From IMG/VR virus record IMGVR_UViG_3300021093_000164, positions 1 to 39,346 of that record: a DNA stretch of 39,346 nucleotides; one strand, 5' to 3'. A program made the position numbers and the translations under genes. The notes below the pieces were generated by a model that saw nothing but the letters and a program-made list of their open reading frames with translations, did not search any database and had not been told where the DNA came from. Source of the DNA: a virus. Positions 7,409-15,962 of this stretch are shown piece by piece. Every line of letters begins with the position of its first letter. The first letter of the stretch is position 1.

Positions 7409-9262
7409 TTATTTTATTTCACAGGCACCACCAGCACAAGCCAATTCGCCAGTCAAATCTGTATTGTCTTCCAACTCAACAACATTACTTAAATCAACAT
7501 CGTGCAGAGTTTCCATTAACTTATTATACTTTTCTTCATCAATATCTTCAAAAGGTGCCTGTATGTATGTTCCACCGTCATAAGGCAATACTGAAAGACC
7601 ATTGAAGTGTTCTTTATTTTCCCACATCCAATTACCAACGGCATCCCATTCGTGTTCGCGGATAGATACTGTTGCAGATATATTATGTGTGTTCATACCT
7701 GTTCTATGACCTGGCTTAATCCAATTCTGATTGAACCATTTTACTCTTTCCAATAATTGTAATGGACTTTCACTACGAAGTATTGAACCCTCTGGTGACT
7801 TTTGTGGAACACCAATTACAGCAGTATCATGTGGGCGGAAGTATTCATCTTCTACCAATTCGGGATGATTGATTGAAAGATAAGTATAAATTGCCTCATT
7901 CTTACCAACACGAACACGGCGTAGATAATAGTCATTATGCCATGCATGAATGCCTGATGAACAACCCAATGTCAATGATGATGTTCCAGCAGGTTTAATC
8001 GTTGTTGTTCTTGCGGATTTATTGATACCGATAAGTTCCGCAACTCTTTCGTTTTCTTCTCTTGATGCCTTAGCAGCAGCTTTCAAATCCAACTTTTGAA
8101 CTTTACCAGAACCGATACCTGTCATACCAACACCGAGAAGTGCATCCTTTTCAGTTGTTCTTTGCCATATTGGGCGAAGATAATGAAAATCCGTATAACC
8201 TGCCTGCAATGTTCCGATGAAAGAAGCGGCACGAACTCTATCCTCCAAATCTTCTTGACTTTCAACATCAGAAACATTTACCTCACACAAGTTACAAAAT
8301 TGGAATGGGCGAAGTGCAATCTCACAACAAGGATTTGTTCCCCAATCTTTATCGTTGGAAAGATAAATACCCGGCTCACCTGCATTTGATAATTCTATTT
8401 TCTTCCAAAGTGATTTGAAAAATTCTTCTGTTACCTTACTACGAAGAAGAACCGCAGAATTATTCGCTCTGCCTCTTTGTGGATTGAGTTCCCACCAATT
8501 TCCAAACTTACATGAAATCATATCGTCATCATCGGCAGAGAAAAGAGAAATAAGAGCTGCACGGCGAATACCACCGGCAAGAACTGCATCTGCAATATGA
8601 CAAACAATATCGTGAACTTCAATCGGTGAAAGTTGTTCACCGTCATTTTTAAGTTCAAGAATTGCTCTAATCTTTTCAATACAAATTCGTAGTGGTTCTG
8701 GACCCGGTGCCTTCCCACCACTTGTAATAAGACGGGCACCCTTGTGACGAATATCTGAATAATCAAAACGGATAGATGAACCACCGGTGAAATATGATTT
8801 CGTCAAAGCTTTAATTGCATCTGCCCAACCTTCAATTGAGTCACCGATAAGAAATCTTCTTTCTTTTGATTTAGGTCTGTGGATTGGTGGCAAACTTTCT
8901 ACATGATGTTTCTGAACGGAATAACCTACACCGGTTCCACCAAGAAGAAGAAACATTACTTCACCGAAAGCACGCCAGTCATCTATTGGAAGATAAGCAC
9001 AATTGTATATTCTGTTAGGACTTATTTCTATTGGTTTACCACCGAATTGCAATGAACGCATTGATGGTAATACTTTCTTATCATATACCATTTTATAGAC
9101 ATTTTCAATTTCATCTTTTAATTTTGGATATTTTCTTTGGTGCATTTTTTTATTTCGTGTCACCAATTCTTCCCAAGTTTCCCTACGATTTTTTTCGGGA
9201 ATGAAACGAGCATACTTCATGTAAACTGTGATCTCAGACAAGATGCGATTGCTGATGTCCAT
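7409..9262 (-). CDS. nrdJ: Adenosylcobalamin-dependent (class II) ribonucleotide reductase
   Basis: This 617-residue enzyme reduces ribonucleotides to deoxyribonucleotides using a B12-derived radical, without oxygen or a second subunit. Active-site elements are in place: the first redox cysteine C88 in YNCAYL, the catalytic segment NPCCEI at 310-315 (Asn310, thiyl Cys312, Glu314), the second redox cysteine C323 in QFCNL, and the C-terminal shuttle pair C609 and C614 in CAGGAC. GGTGVGYSVQ (109-117) is a typical substrate-binding segment. There is no N-terminal ATP cone, and it resembles the compact monomeric form (Lactobacillus RTPR type) frequent in phages. Cys313 replaces the usual Gly of NPCGE. 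SD is GGAG. The phage thioredoxin at 1695-1952 could reduce it. Confidence 0.95.
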   Translation of the reverse strand: MDISNRILSEITVYMKYARFIPEKNRRETWEELVTRNKKMHQRKYPKLKDEIENVYKMVYDKKVLPSMRSLQFGGKPIEISPNRIYNCAYLPIDDWRAFGEVMFLLLGGTGVGYSVQKHHVESLPPIHRPKSKERRFLIGDSIEGWADAIKALTKSYFTGGSSIRFDYSDIRHKGARLITSGGKAPGPEPLRICIEKIRAILELKNDGEQLSPIEVHDIVCHIADAVLAGGIRRAALISLFSADDDDMISCKFGNWWELNPQRGRANNSAVLLRSKVTEEFFKSLWKKIELSNAGEPGIYLSNDKDWGTNPCCEIALRPFQFCNLCEVNVSDVESQEDLEDRVRAASFIGTLQAGYTDFHYLRPIWQRTTEKDALLGVGMTGIGSGKVQKLDLKAAAKASREENERVAELIGINKSARTTTIKPAGTSSLTLGCSSGIHAWHNDYYLRRVRVGKNEAIYTYLSINHPELVEDEYFRPHDTAVIGVPQKSPEGSILRSESPLQLLERVKWFNQNWIKPGHRTGMNTHNISATVSIREHEWDAVGNWMWENKEHFNGLSVLPYDGGTYIQAPFEDIDEEKYNKLMETLHDVDLSNVVELEDNTDLTGELACAGGACEIK

Positions 9263-9314
9263 TTATTTCTCCATTGATTTTTTTATTGAAAACGGTATTT
9301 TTTAGGTATAAATC

Positions 9315-9344
9315 AAAACCATACACGAATAAGTATATGGTTTT
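9315..9344. other. Hairpin between helicase and nrdJ genes
   Basis: AAAACCATACAC, a six-base loop and GTATATGGTTTT form an imperfect 12-bp stem (wobble on the transcript). It lies in the 119-bp gap upstream of nrdJ. No good U-run follows it on the minus strand, so it is more likely an mRNA structure or processing site than a terminator. Confidence 0.45.
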
Positions 9345-9348
9345 GGAT

Positions 9349-9390
9349 AAAAAAAGTGGGTTTTTCTAAATTATTTTTCCACTAAAACCC
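9349..9390 (-). terminator. Possible weak terminator at the end of the helicase gene
   Basis: On the minus strand GGGTTTT and AAAACCC form a 7-bp stem around a 19-base loop, overlapping the helicase stop codon, followed by AC and seven T. The loop is long and the stem short, so the call is tentative; partial read-through into nrdJ is likely. Confidence 0.35.
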
Positions 9391-10734
9391 TTCCAATTCT
9401 TTGAACTTTTGTGAAAGAGCTTTCTTAACATTCACGTCACCTTTCATTGATGTTTGAACATTTTGTCCCATGTCAGAACTTGGTTCGTATATTTCAATGT
9501 GGCCAGTCATTGTATTTATTTTACTTGGGAATGTCATACCATCAGGACCGAAACGATTTTTAATAATATGCCATCTGCCTGTTCCACCAACTTTATCATT
9601 CAATTTTCTTGATAGAGACATAATGAAATCTGCAATCATAATTTTGTTATATGATTCTGAAACTTTACCACCTTCAATCACATCATCTTCAAGAGCAGAA
9701 CGATTTGCTTGTGATGCAGTCCAAATAGGTATTCCATAAGTTCCGCCAACACCACGCAAGTCTTCATAAATATCATTTAGTTCCAATCTTTTATCACCGG
9801 CTTTTGCAGGTCTTATCAAGTCTGCATAATCAACTATAACTAAATCAGGTGGTTTACCTTGACTGATGCATTTCTCTATATGTGATGTTATTGTTGTGAT
9901 ACTTGCGGTTTTGGTTGGATAATACTTTACAATCAAGTCACCTTTGATAGTTTCCATTGTATCACGGATTTTCTCTTGTGCATATTCTTCGTTAAGATTT
10001 TGAAATGCAATCTTTGTAAAGTAAGCATCAAATCTTCTTGCAACATAAAACTGATTGAGTTCAAGTGTATAATAAACAACTCTCTTACCGGCCTTAACTG
10101 CTTGAGCGGCAATACTTACCAATCCCCAAGACTTACCGCCACCGGCAGGAGCAATGATAACACCCAACTCACCAGCAGCCAATCCACCGTTTGTAATATC
10201 ATCAACTACATTCCATCCAGTAGATACACAACTTCTTGCACCTTCTTCATAACGAGCAATAATATCTACAAGATATTCATGTCCAATATCTTTGTCAGTT
10301 CCGGCTTTCAATGCAGTATCAATTTTCTTTTTTATTAAATCATACTTACCACTCTTAAGCAAATCAACCGACTCAATAATTGCAACTTTCATCTTTTGAT
10401 TTTTACAAAATTCAAGAGTAGTTGATTTAACATATTCTGCATCAGAACTATCTTTATACTTTGCACTTTCTTTCAGAGCATCTGCAATAGTGCTCTTCAA
10501 AACTTTATCTTCAACGGTAATCAATTCAGACTTGAAAACTTCAGCAGTTGGTGCAGTTTTATACTTCTCATAATAGGACATTATCTTTTCAACAACCCAA
10601 CTATTTGCTTGAGACTCAAAATAATTTGGTTCGATAATATCTGAAACTTGTTGTAAAAATGCTCTATCGTTTAATAATGAAGTGACTACTTTTGTCTGAA
10701 AGGTATGACCATATTGGGATAAATTATCCTGCAT
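9382..10734 (-). CDS. gp41: Replicative DNA helicase, DnaB/T4 gp41 type
   Basis: The 450-residue protein is a RecA-fold hexameric 5'-3' helicase that unwinds the replication fork and works with primase. The N-terminal helical domain (about 1-150) is followed by the ATPase core: Walker A APAGGGKS at 195-202, the TLELNQFYVARR segment typical of DnaB motif 1a, Walker B VIVDYADLI at about 299-307, and the SQANRS glutamine sensor region (motif 3) after residue 340. T4 gp41 is 475 residues, so the length fits. It overlaps the end of the exonuclease gene by 11 bases, with AGGA before the ATG, so the two are translationally linked. Primase and loader genes are not in this window. Confidence 0.93.
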   Translation of the reverse strand: MQDNLSQYGHTFQTKVVTSLLNDRAFLQQVSDIIEPNYFESQANSWVVEKIMSYYEKYKTAPTAEVFKSELITVEDKVLKSTIADALKESAKYKDSSDAEYVKSTTLEFCKNQKMKVAIIESVDLLKSGKYDLIKKKIDTALKAGTDKDIGHEYLVDIIARYEEGARSCVSTGWNVVDDITNGGLAAGELGVIIAPAGGGKSWGLVSIAAQAVKAGKRVVYYTLELNQFYVARRFDAYFTKIAFQNLNEEYAQEKIRDTMETIKGDLIVKYYPTKTASITTITSHIEKCISQGKPPDLVIVDYADLIRPAKAGDKRLELNDIYEDLRGVGGTYGIPIWTASQANRSALEDDVIEGGKVSESYNKIMIADFIMSLSRKLNDKVGGTGRWHIIKNRFGPDGMTFPSKINTMTGHIEIYEPSSDMGQNVQTSMKGDVNVKKALSQKFKELEGF

Positions 10735-11770
10735 ATTTGTTCCTAATGGAATTTAATGTTGTAAAATTATTTTGAACCCATACATCCCAATTCAATAAAA
10801 CATTTTGTAGTTTATCTTCTACAAATAATTTATTCAGTTCAACTTTATTGATACCGTCAATTTCACCATCAACTAAATGTCTTAATGTTGATTTAGTGCT
10901 TTGTGAAATTTCAACATCACTCAATTGCATTATTCTATGATTGGTTTGCAATACATTTAGGTTGTTCTTTAATTCTTGAATTGCTTTGGATTTATTATCA
11001 TGTAATTTACAAATTTCTACGAACATTTCCAAATCAATTTTTCTTTTTTCTGATAATTCTGGAAAGAATTTTAATATCGTTTTGTCACCGAGACCACGAA
11101 TGCCAACTACATTATCACTCTTATCGCCAAGTAAAGATTTGTATATGATATAATTCTCACACCAAATACCCGTTTCTTCCAAAAGGTTTTCTGGTGTATA
11201 CATTTTCTTTTTGGTTGGCAGATAAACACTAACTCTATCCGAAACCAATTGTAAAAAGTCTCGGTCATTGGAAAGTATTACACATTTTTCTTTGAAATAA
11301 GAAGAAAGGTAGGCAATCACATCATCTGCTTCTATTTTATCAATGGAGATTATTGTTAGTGGCAAATTTTGTAGGTATGAAAAAACACGAAACAGTTGAT
11401 ACTTAATTGAGGATTGTTCATCTTCAATATCTTCAAACCCAACTACACGGTTTAACCGTGACTTGATTGCCCTACCTTCCTTATAGTTTGAATAAATTTC
11501 TTTTCTTCTCTGTGAACCACCCTTACCATCAAAGACAACAACAACCCGTGTGGGATTAACCATACGGATTGTTGCTCCAAGAGACTTCAAGAAACCAGAT
11601 AATCCACCAACATGAATACCATCTTCGTTTAATGTTGGGATGGCAGAAAATGTGCGTATAAAAAGGTTCATCCCATCTACAATCAAAACCTTACTATCAC
11701 GATGATAGTTCTCTTGTTCTTGTTTTTCTGTTTCTATTTCTTGTAAAAGTCTTTGATATTTACGGTTCAT
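10724..11770 (-). CDS. rnh: 5'-3' exonuclease / RNase H, FEN family (T4 Rnh-like)
   Basis: This 348-residue flap/5'-exonuclease removes RNA primers and 5' flaps during lagging-strand synthesis. Acidic metal ligands are visible: VDGMN at 31-35, FDGKGGSQRRK at 80-90 with the arch segment YSNYKEGR, EADD at 147-150, SNDRDFLQL at 167-175, and the helix-three-turn-helix region GDKSDNVVGIRGLGDKT at 215-231. T4 RNase H is 305 residues; the extra length here is mostly an N-terminal helix of about 25 residues. Its ATG overlaps the UvsX stop codon as ATGA, and its own end overlaps the helicase start, so recombinase, exonuclease and helicase form one coupled operon. Confidence 0.93.
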   Translation of the reverse strand: MNRKYQRLLQEIETEKQEQENYHRDSKVLIVDGMNLFIRTFSAIPTLNEDGIHVGGLSGFLKSLGATIRMVNPTRVVVVFDGKGGSQRRKEIYSNYKEGRAIKSRLNRVVGFEDIEDEQSSIKYQLFRVFSYLQNLPLTIISIDKIEADDVIAYLSSYFKEKCVILSNDRDFLQLVSDRVSVYLPTKKKMYTPENLLEETGIWCENYIIYKSLLGDKSDNVVGIRGLGDKTILKFFPELSEKRKIDLEMFVEICKLHDNKSKAIQELKNNLNVLQTNHRIMQLSDVEISQSTKSTLRHLVDGEIDGINKVELNKLFVEDKLQNVLLNWDVWVQNNFTTLNSIRNKYAG

Positions 11771-12915
11771 ACTTCATCTTGTAATAATGGTTCATCGGAA
11801 AGTGTTACGTCATCTATGCGTGCCTCATCCAGTTTCTTATATTTCATAATTACTTTCTCAGCGATTTCATCATAAACTATATCATACAATTGGGGATTAC
11901 TCATAATCTTTTCAACAAATTCCTTTGATTGAAACTTAATGACTTCTCCAGTTCTTTTGTCTGTCCATGAATACCATGCACCAGATTGAGAAACAAGATT
12001 GTGTTCTTTCATCACAGTTAGCCATGATGAATAATCATCTATACCACTATCAAAATAAACTTCATATTCACATTCACGCAGCGGAGGACCTACTCTGTTC
12101 TTCACCAATTTCGCCTTAATCCTTGAACCAACAATTTCATCACGACCTTCTCTCTTTGCTTTTATGGCACCGATTGAAGAAAGACGAAGACGAACAGAAG
12201 CATGGAAAGGAATACCTTTACCACCAGGTGTTGTCCAAGGATCAGAAAATGCTGGAGCATTGAGTTTCTGACGAAGTTGATTTGTAATAATCAAACAAAT
12301 ACGCTCTCTACCGATAAGATTTGTAATTTTTCTCATTGCCTTTGAAATGATAAGTGCCTTTGCCGTAGCATAACCATCCTTATCAAAGTCTGCAGCCATT
12401 TCTGTTTTAGTGGATGCACCGGCTATCGAATCAACTACTATCGTTACCAATCTATCTTTATCGGATGAACGAACCTTATCAATGATAACATCAACGGTTT
12501 CAAAAATATCTTCTACTGTTTCCAATGGAATGTATAACATATCTTTCAAGTTCAAACCGATTGCGGTTAGATATTCAGTTGATATTGCATTCTCGGTATC
12601 AATATAAACAGCAAGACCACCTTTCTTTTGTGTGTTAAGAAGTGCATGGGCTGCCAATAGAGATTTACCAGATTGTTCGAGACCTGTTATTTCAGATACA
12701 CGACCAACAGGAAAACCACCATACTTACGATTAGAAATGGCCAAATCCAACATGGTTGAGCCAGTTCCTACCCATTCTTTTACTATCGTAGGTGCATCAC
12801 TATCACCTTCAAGAAAGTAAGCAGTCTTAATGTTTTGAGTTTTGAATTGTTTGTTTATAGTTTCGGCAATGAGCCCACCGAGTTCATCGGAAAGATCACT
12901 CTTTGATTTTGCCAT
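11767..12915 (-). CDS. uvsX: UvsX/RecA-type recombinase
   Basis: The 382-residue strand-exchange ATPase coats ssDNA and drives recombination-dependent replication and repair in T4-like phages. Walker A is GLEQSGKS at 78-85, the catalytic region TENAIS follows at about 107-112, and Walker B is RLVTIVVDSIAG at 155-166. The segment LIITNQLRQK (around 207-216) matches the RecA L2-proximal NQ motif, and the TTPGGKGIPFHASVRLRL stretch is characteristic of RecA/UvsX. T4 UvsX is 391 residues. The gene lies 12 bases after gp32, with AGGGTGA as SD, and ends in an ATGA overlap with the exonuclease gene. Its partner UvsY is not seen in this window. Confidence 0.95.
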   Translation of the reverse strand: MAKSKSDLSDELGGLIAETINKQFKTQNIKTAYFLEGDSDAPTIVKEWVGTGSTMLDLAISNRKYGGFPVGRVSEITGLEQSGKSLLAAHALLNTQKKGGLAVYIDTENAISTEYLTAIGLNLKDMLYIPLETVEDIFETVDVIIDKVRSSDKDRLVTIVVDSIAGASTKTEMAADFDKDGYATAKALIISKAMRKITNLIGRERICLIITNQLRQKLNAPAFSDPWTTPGGKGIPFHASVRLRLSSIGAIKAKREGRDEIVGSRIKAKLVKNRVGPPLRECEYEVYFDSGIDDYSSWLTVMKEHNLVSQSGAWYSWTDKRTGEVIKFQSKEFVEKIMSNPQLYDIVYDEIAEKVIMKYKKLDEARIDDVTLSDEPLLQDEV

Positions 12916-12927
12916 AACTCACCCTTA

Positions 12928-13683
12928 TTAAAATAAATCATCAAATGTAACACCGACATCTTCTGCAGGTGTGTTTGAGCTGTCACTCTTTTCTTGTTTG
13001 TAATTGAGATCTTTTGATTCTTCTTCTTGTGAAGAAGCACCCATCCAAGTTTGTAACTGAATCTTCAAATCATCATAAGATGGTTCTGGATACAATTCTG
13101 TAATTTGTGGTTGTGACTTAATCTTTTCAAGAACTTCTGCACTTTCTGTAATAGGTGTTTCTTTTGGTTTAACACGAATACTTGTTTCTGCATAAGTCTT
13201 ACCGGCTTCTTCTGGTGACTTAACGGTAACAACAATGTCACGACCAGATTTTGCATCAGACAAATCACCGTAATCAGGATCAACAAAGAAAGCAAGTAGT
13301 TCTTCATAAATTTGTTTACCAAATCCCCAAAACTTTACACCTTCATTTTCTTGACCACGAACAATAACAGGAACATAGATACGCATTTTGGGTTCCAATT
13401 TTCTACCCATTACCCAATCTTCTTTATCACCAGTTTGTTTAAGTTTTTCTGCAAACTCAACCACTGGATCAGGACGACCAAATGATGCAGGAGAAAGAAT
13501 AGATCTCTTACCCAAATTGTAATGGAAATACAATTCGATAAACGGATTTTCTCTGTTATGAATGTAGGGAACAATTCTGATTTGAGTTTCACCCGGATCG
13601 GGTTTCCAAATGTTAGATGTGCGATTGTTTGTGTTTTTTAGAGAGTTCAAACGACTCTTGATTGCATCTAGGTTAATAGCCAT
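12928..13683 (-). CDS. gp32: gp32-like single-stranded DNA-binding protein, without zinc ligands
   Basis: The 251-residue protein has the layout of T4 gp32: a basic N-terminal cooperative segment (MAINLDAIKSRLNSLKN), an OB-type core (about 25-190) with many aromatic and basic residues, and an acidic C-terminal tail ending TFDDLF that would contact helicase and recombinase partners. It has no cysteine at all, so the zinc site of T4 gp32 is missing; the stretch ILSPASFGRPDPVVEF (about 61-76) occupies the place where I would expect the cysteines. Position as first gene of the uvsX-exonuclease-helicase operon supports the call. The SD GGAG is well placed. The 160 bases upstream hold a promoter candidate, two copies of ATTAAACATT and a terminator. 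Confidence 0.85.
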   Translation of the reverse strand: MAINLDAIKSRLNSLKNTNNRTSNIWKPDPGETQIRIVPYIHNRENPFIELYFHYNLGKRSILSPASFGRPDPVVEFAEKLKQTGDKEDWVMGRKLEPKMRIYVPVIVRGQENEGVKFWGFGKQIYEELLAFFVDPDYGDLSDAKSGRDIVVTVKSPEEAGKTYAETSIRVKPKETPITESAEVLEKIKSQPQITELYPEPSYDDLKIQLQTWMGASSQEEESKDLNYKQEKSDSSNTPAEDVGVTFDDLF

Positions 13684-13709
13684 GATGTTTCTCCAAATGT
13701 GTAATAAAT

Positions 13710-13780
13710 AATGTTTAATCGTTACTAAAAGAATGTTATGTCTAATAGAACAATACTAATATATGAATTTAATGTTTAAT
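13710..13780 (-). repeat. Direct repeat ATTAAACATT upstream of gp32
   Basis: The gene strand carries ATTAAACATT at 13780-13771 and again at 13719-13710, 61 bases apart. The first copy fills most of the spacer of a sigma70-like promoter, the second lies in the leader, an arrangement suggestive of an operator pair. Confidence 0.4.
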
Positions 13781-13786
13781 AAGCAA
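13758..13786 (-). promoter_or_regulatory. Sigma70-like promoter candidate for the gp32 operon
   Basis: On the minus strand TTGCTT (13786-13781), a 17-base spacer and TATATT (13763-13758) match a host vegetative promoter moderately well (3/6 and 5/6). Transcription would start about 67 bases before the gp32 ATG. Confidence 0.45.
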
Positions 13787-13809
13787 GCAATTTTTATTTT
13801 ATTCTATAA

Positions 13810-13817
13810 ATAAATAT
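13810..13817 (-). promoter_or_regulatory. ATATTTAT late-promoter candidate inside terminator arm
   Basis: The gene strand reads CCATATTTATTT. It overlaps the 3' arm and U-tract of the terminator at 13813-13842 and lies 126 nt before gp32, much further than the other copies; it may serve only as the terminator tail here. Confidence 0.3.
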
Positions 13818-13842
13818 GGGAAATCCGAAGATTTCCCATATT
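13813..13842 (-). terminator. Terminator with UUCG tetraloop
   Basis: AATATGGGAAATC, loop TTCG and GATTTCCCATATT form a perfect 13-bp stem on the minus strand with a C(UUCG)G cap, an extra-stable tetraloop. It begins right after the stop codon of the ParB-fold gene (13844), and a U-rich stretch follows. It separates the accessory block from the replication operon. Confidence 0.75.
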
Positions 13843-13843
13843 A

Positions 13844-14680
13844 TCATTTATTGTATTTCATAAGTTCCTTTAATCTACGAACAATCGTTTCTGGTATTTT
13901 TTCCACATTGAATGTGTTATCAACCCAAGCTGGTGCATCATCTGTTTGAGGCATAACATCACGCTTTGGAGCACCTGCAACTGGAGGACTTTGTTTTTTC
14001 AATGTTTCTACATTACCCCAAATATAGTCCGCAATCGCTTCTGGTGTATCGCCTTTATCATATTTCTTAAACACTTCAACAACTGGCTCTTTTATATTAT
14101 CAATAACATATTTTTTCAATTCACTCTCACCAACTTGAAACAGATTTACACCACCACCGGCTGCAGTTGGAACTGTTCCAGTTTGAGCAGCAATACCAAT
14201 TTGAGTGGCTTTAAGTGCTTCGAGTGGTTTTTTAATATCCGTTAAATCAACTGCCTTTATCTTTGCATCAGGATTAAGACAGAATACTTGTGACCAACGG
14301 TGGTGTCCGTCAATAACAAATTTACCACCACCACCTGTTACAATTGATTTTCCAGCAGGTGCAACTACACCACCTTTCAAACAGGCCTCTGCACTTGCAG
14401 CATCTTTTAACGGATAGCTCAATGATTTATCCATAACAACTTCATTTTGAGTTGGCTGTAAATCTGTGCAAACAGGAGAAGCGGCAGATGTTTTAACTGG
14501 AGCATCTGACGATAAAGATTTTATGGCATCAACAAATTTAGGATCCTTTATATTATCACCCAGCTCTTTTACAAATGAAACATAATCTTTTTTAAGAATT
14601 TTTTTCAATTCTTCTTGTGCATCTTCTTCATTTAGTTTTACTTTAACTTCGTTTACTAAACTTTTCAATGAATTTTTCAT
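13844..14680 (-). CDS. ParB/sulfiredoxin-fold protein with capsid-targeting-like N-terminus
   Basis: I read 278 residues from the ATG at 14680, which has GAGAG at suitable spacing; an ATG two codons earlier (14686) abuts that site and is less likely. The key segment is KFVIDGHHRWSQV at about 120-132, the DGHHR motif of the ParB/Srx superfamily, which includes nucleases, NTPases and phosphotransferases. Between about 60 and 115 lies a low-complexity linker; a helical C-terminal region follows (about 175-278). The N-terminus, MKNSLKSLVNEVKVKLNEED, resembles a capsid-targeting peptide with nearby xNE sites. The role is unknown; DNA or protein modification is possible. It follows the alpha/beta hydrolase gene closely and is closed by a UUCG terminator. 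Confidence 0.65.
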   Translation of the reverse strand: MKNSLKSLVNEVKVKLNEEDAQEELKKILKKDYVSFVKELGDNIKDPKFVDAIKSLSSDAPVKTSAASPVCTDLQPTQNEVVMDKSLSYPLKDAASAEACLKGGVVAPAGKSIVTGGGGKFVIDGHHRWSQVFCLNPDAKIKAVDLTDIKKPLEALKATQIGIAAQTGTVPTAAGGGVNLFQVGESELKKYVIDNIKEPVVEVFKKYDKGDTPEAIADYIWGNVETLKKQSPPVAGAPKRDVMPQTDDAPAWVDNTFNVEKIPETIVRRLKELMKYNK

Positions 14681-14691
14681 CAACATTCTCT

Positions 14692-15336
14692 CTAAATCGT
14701 ATTAACAAATTCTTCTTGTATTTTAAGTTCTTCTGGCGATGCCTGACCAGTTTTACCCCAATCTGGAAGAACAGACATTATATGAAATGCCTTAGCACTT
14801 CTAACATCTTTCATCCACTTTCCTGATGTTGGATTATCTTTATTTTTTAATATGTTCACATGATTTGCACCAGGAAAAACATATAATGGCATACCACTTT
14901 CTTTTGCCAACATCACAGAATGTTTTAATGGAACTATATTATCACTACCGCCGTGAATAATTGCACCGTTACCGCTAATTTCAGAACCAGTTAAAGTTAC
15001 CGTTGGCCATTGTCTATTCCATGCAGGAGCAACAAGGTAAACGGTATCTGGCTTTTTTGCACCCATTGATAATGCCTGAAGAAGTATTGCTCCACCACGT
15101 GAATAAGCAATCAATGTTTTAGGATTTTCTTCATTCAAATACAATATCGCTTTTTCAATATCTTCGGTTGTTACACTTGTTGAGTCAGAAAAAGCAGGAC
15201 ATCCTGTATCTTGTTCTGGACTTGTCCATTCTACATTACACGCATCAACCCGCATATCTTTTGGTTTCATCCCATATCCATGAAATGCACCCTTTTCAAT
15301 TTCAATTTCTTTTAGCAAGTCAATTAACTTAATCAT
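14692..15336 (-). CDS. Alpha/beta-hydrolase (esterase-like) with capsid-targeting-like N-terminus
   Basis: The 214-residue protein carries a recognisable catalytic triad of the alpha/beta-hydrolase fold: nucleophile elbow AYSRGG with Ser79, acid Asp132 in HGGSDNIVP, and His159 in GANHVN. The oxyanion region may be FHGYGM near residues 18-23. There is no secretion signal. Such enzymes cleave esters, thioesters or amides; the substrate here is not predictable. The start MIKLIDLLKEIE follows the same ten-residue pattern as the nucleotidyltransferase (MIKLKKLLTEGG) and as T4 internal proteins, so it may be packaged. It lies 2 bases after the 207-residue unknown gene and 11 bases before the ParB-fold gene. 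Cell-envelope degradation is another possibility. Confidence 0.75.
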   Translation of the reverse strand: MIKLIDLLKEIEIEKGAFHGYGMKPKDMRVDACNVEWTSPEQDTGCPAFSDSTSVTTEDIEKAILYLNEENPKTLIAYSRGGAILLQALSMGAKKPDTVYLVAPAWNRQWPTVTLTGSEISGNGAIIHGGSDNIVPLKHSVMLAKESGMPLYVFPGANHVNILKNKDNPTSGKWMKDVRSAKAFHIMSVLPDWGKTGQASPEELKIQEEFVNTI

Positions 15337-15338
15337 TT

Positions 15339-15962
15339 TTATCTTATATTGTTTGATAACAAATGAGTTCTTACTATTTCTTTTATCTTCTTACGAAGTT
15401 TATTTTTTAATCTTTCTTCAACCTTATCTGATTTTTTTTGTGGTTCTTCCGATTCAGGAGGAACTTCATTAGTCTGAATAGCAGTATCTACTTCTTCTTG
15501 TATTTTCAAAGAAATTTTCTCAGCAACATGATTTAATTCTGACAAAAACATTTCTATAACTTCTTCATCTTCGGCCGTCAATCTTCTTTTAATAAAACCG
15601 GATATTTTTTCTGTTAATTTTTGAATATCATTTTCATGTTTTTCTTTTTCACTTTCAGTATATGGCATACTTTTTAATGAATTAACTGCCTTATAGAGTG
15701 TAATTAAATCTGAATTGTTATGGAATCTAGACGATATTGATTGTAACGAGTCCTTACCACTTCGGTATGAATCTGAATTAAACAATTTCTTAAATAAAAA
15801 TTTTATAGATGAAGGACTTTCCTTTGGAAACATATACAATATATTACCCTTCCCCTTTTCTGCCAAATTTAATGCATCAATTAATACAATATAAGTAAAA
15901 GGACTAATTGCAGATTGCGATATTGATTCATTTACGATTTTTCTTTTCATTTTTTTACTCAT
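15339..15962 (-). CDS. Unknown helical protein (207 aa)
   Basis: I do not recognise this protein. It is rich in Lys, Glu and Ser and predicted mostly helical; residues about 110-207 are strongly charged and look like a coiled coil ending in a basic segment (KNKLRKKIKEIVRTH). The beginning, MSKKMKRKIVNESIS, is basic with a VNE-S site like the possible protease site seen in its neighbours. The ATG overlaps the stop of the previous gene as ATGA, implying coupled translation. It belongs to a run of three small unknown genes and the hydrolase between the polymerase and the ParB-fold gene. A role as a packaged internal protein is an inference from the N-terminus only. Confidence 0.65.
   Translation of the reverse strand: MSKKMKRKIVNESISQSAISPFTYIVLIDALNLAEKGKGNILYMFPKESPSSIKFLFKKLFNSDSYRSGKDSLQSISSRFHNNSDLITLYKAVNSLKSMPYTESEKEKHENDIQKLTEKISGFIKRRLTAEDEEVIEMFLSELNHVAEKISLKIQEEVDTAIQTNEVPPESEEPQKKSDKVEERLKNKLRKKIKEIVRTHLLSNNIR

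Noticed and set aside
9315-9344. Terminator between the helicase and nrdJ genes
   Set aside because: The hairpin is good but lacks a U-run on the minus strand; I list it as a hairpin only.
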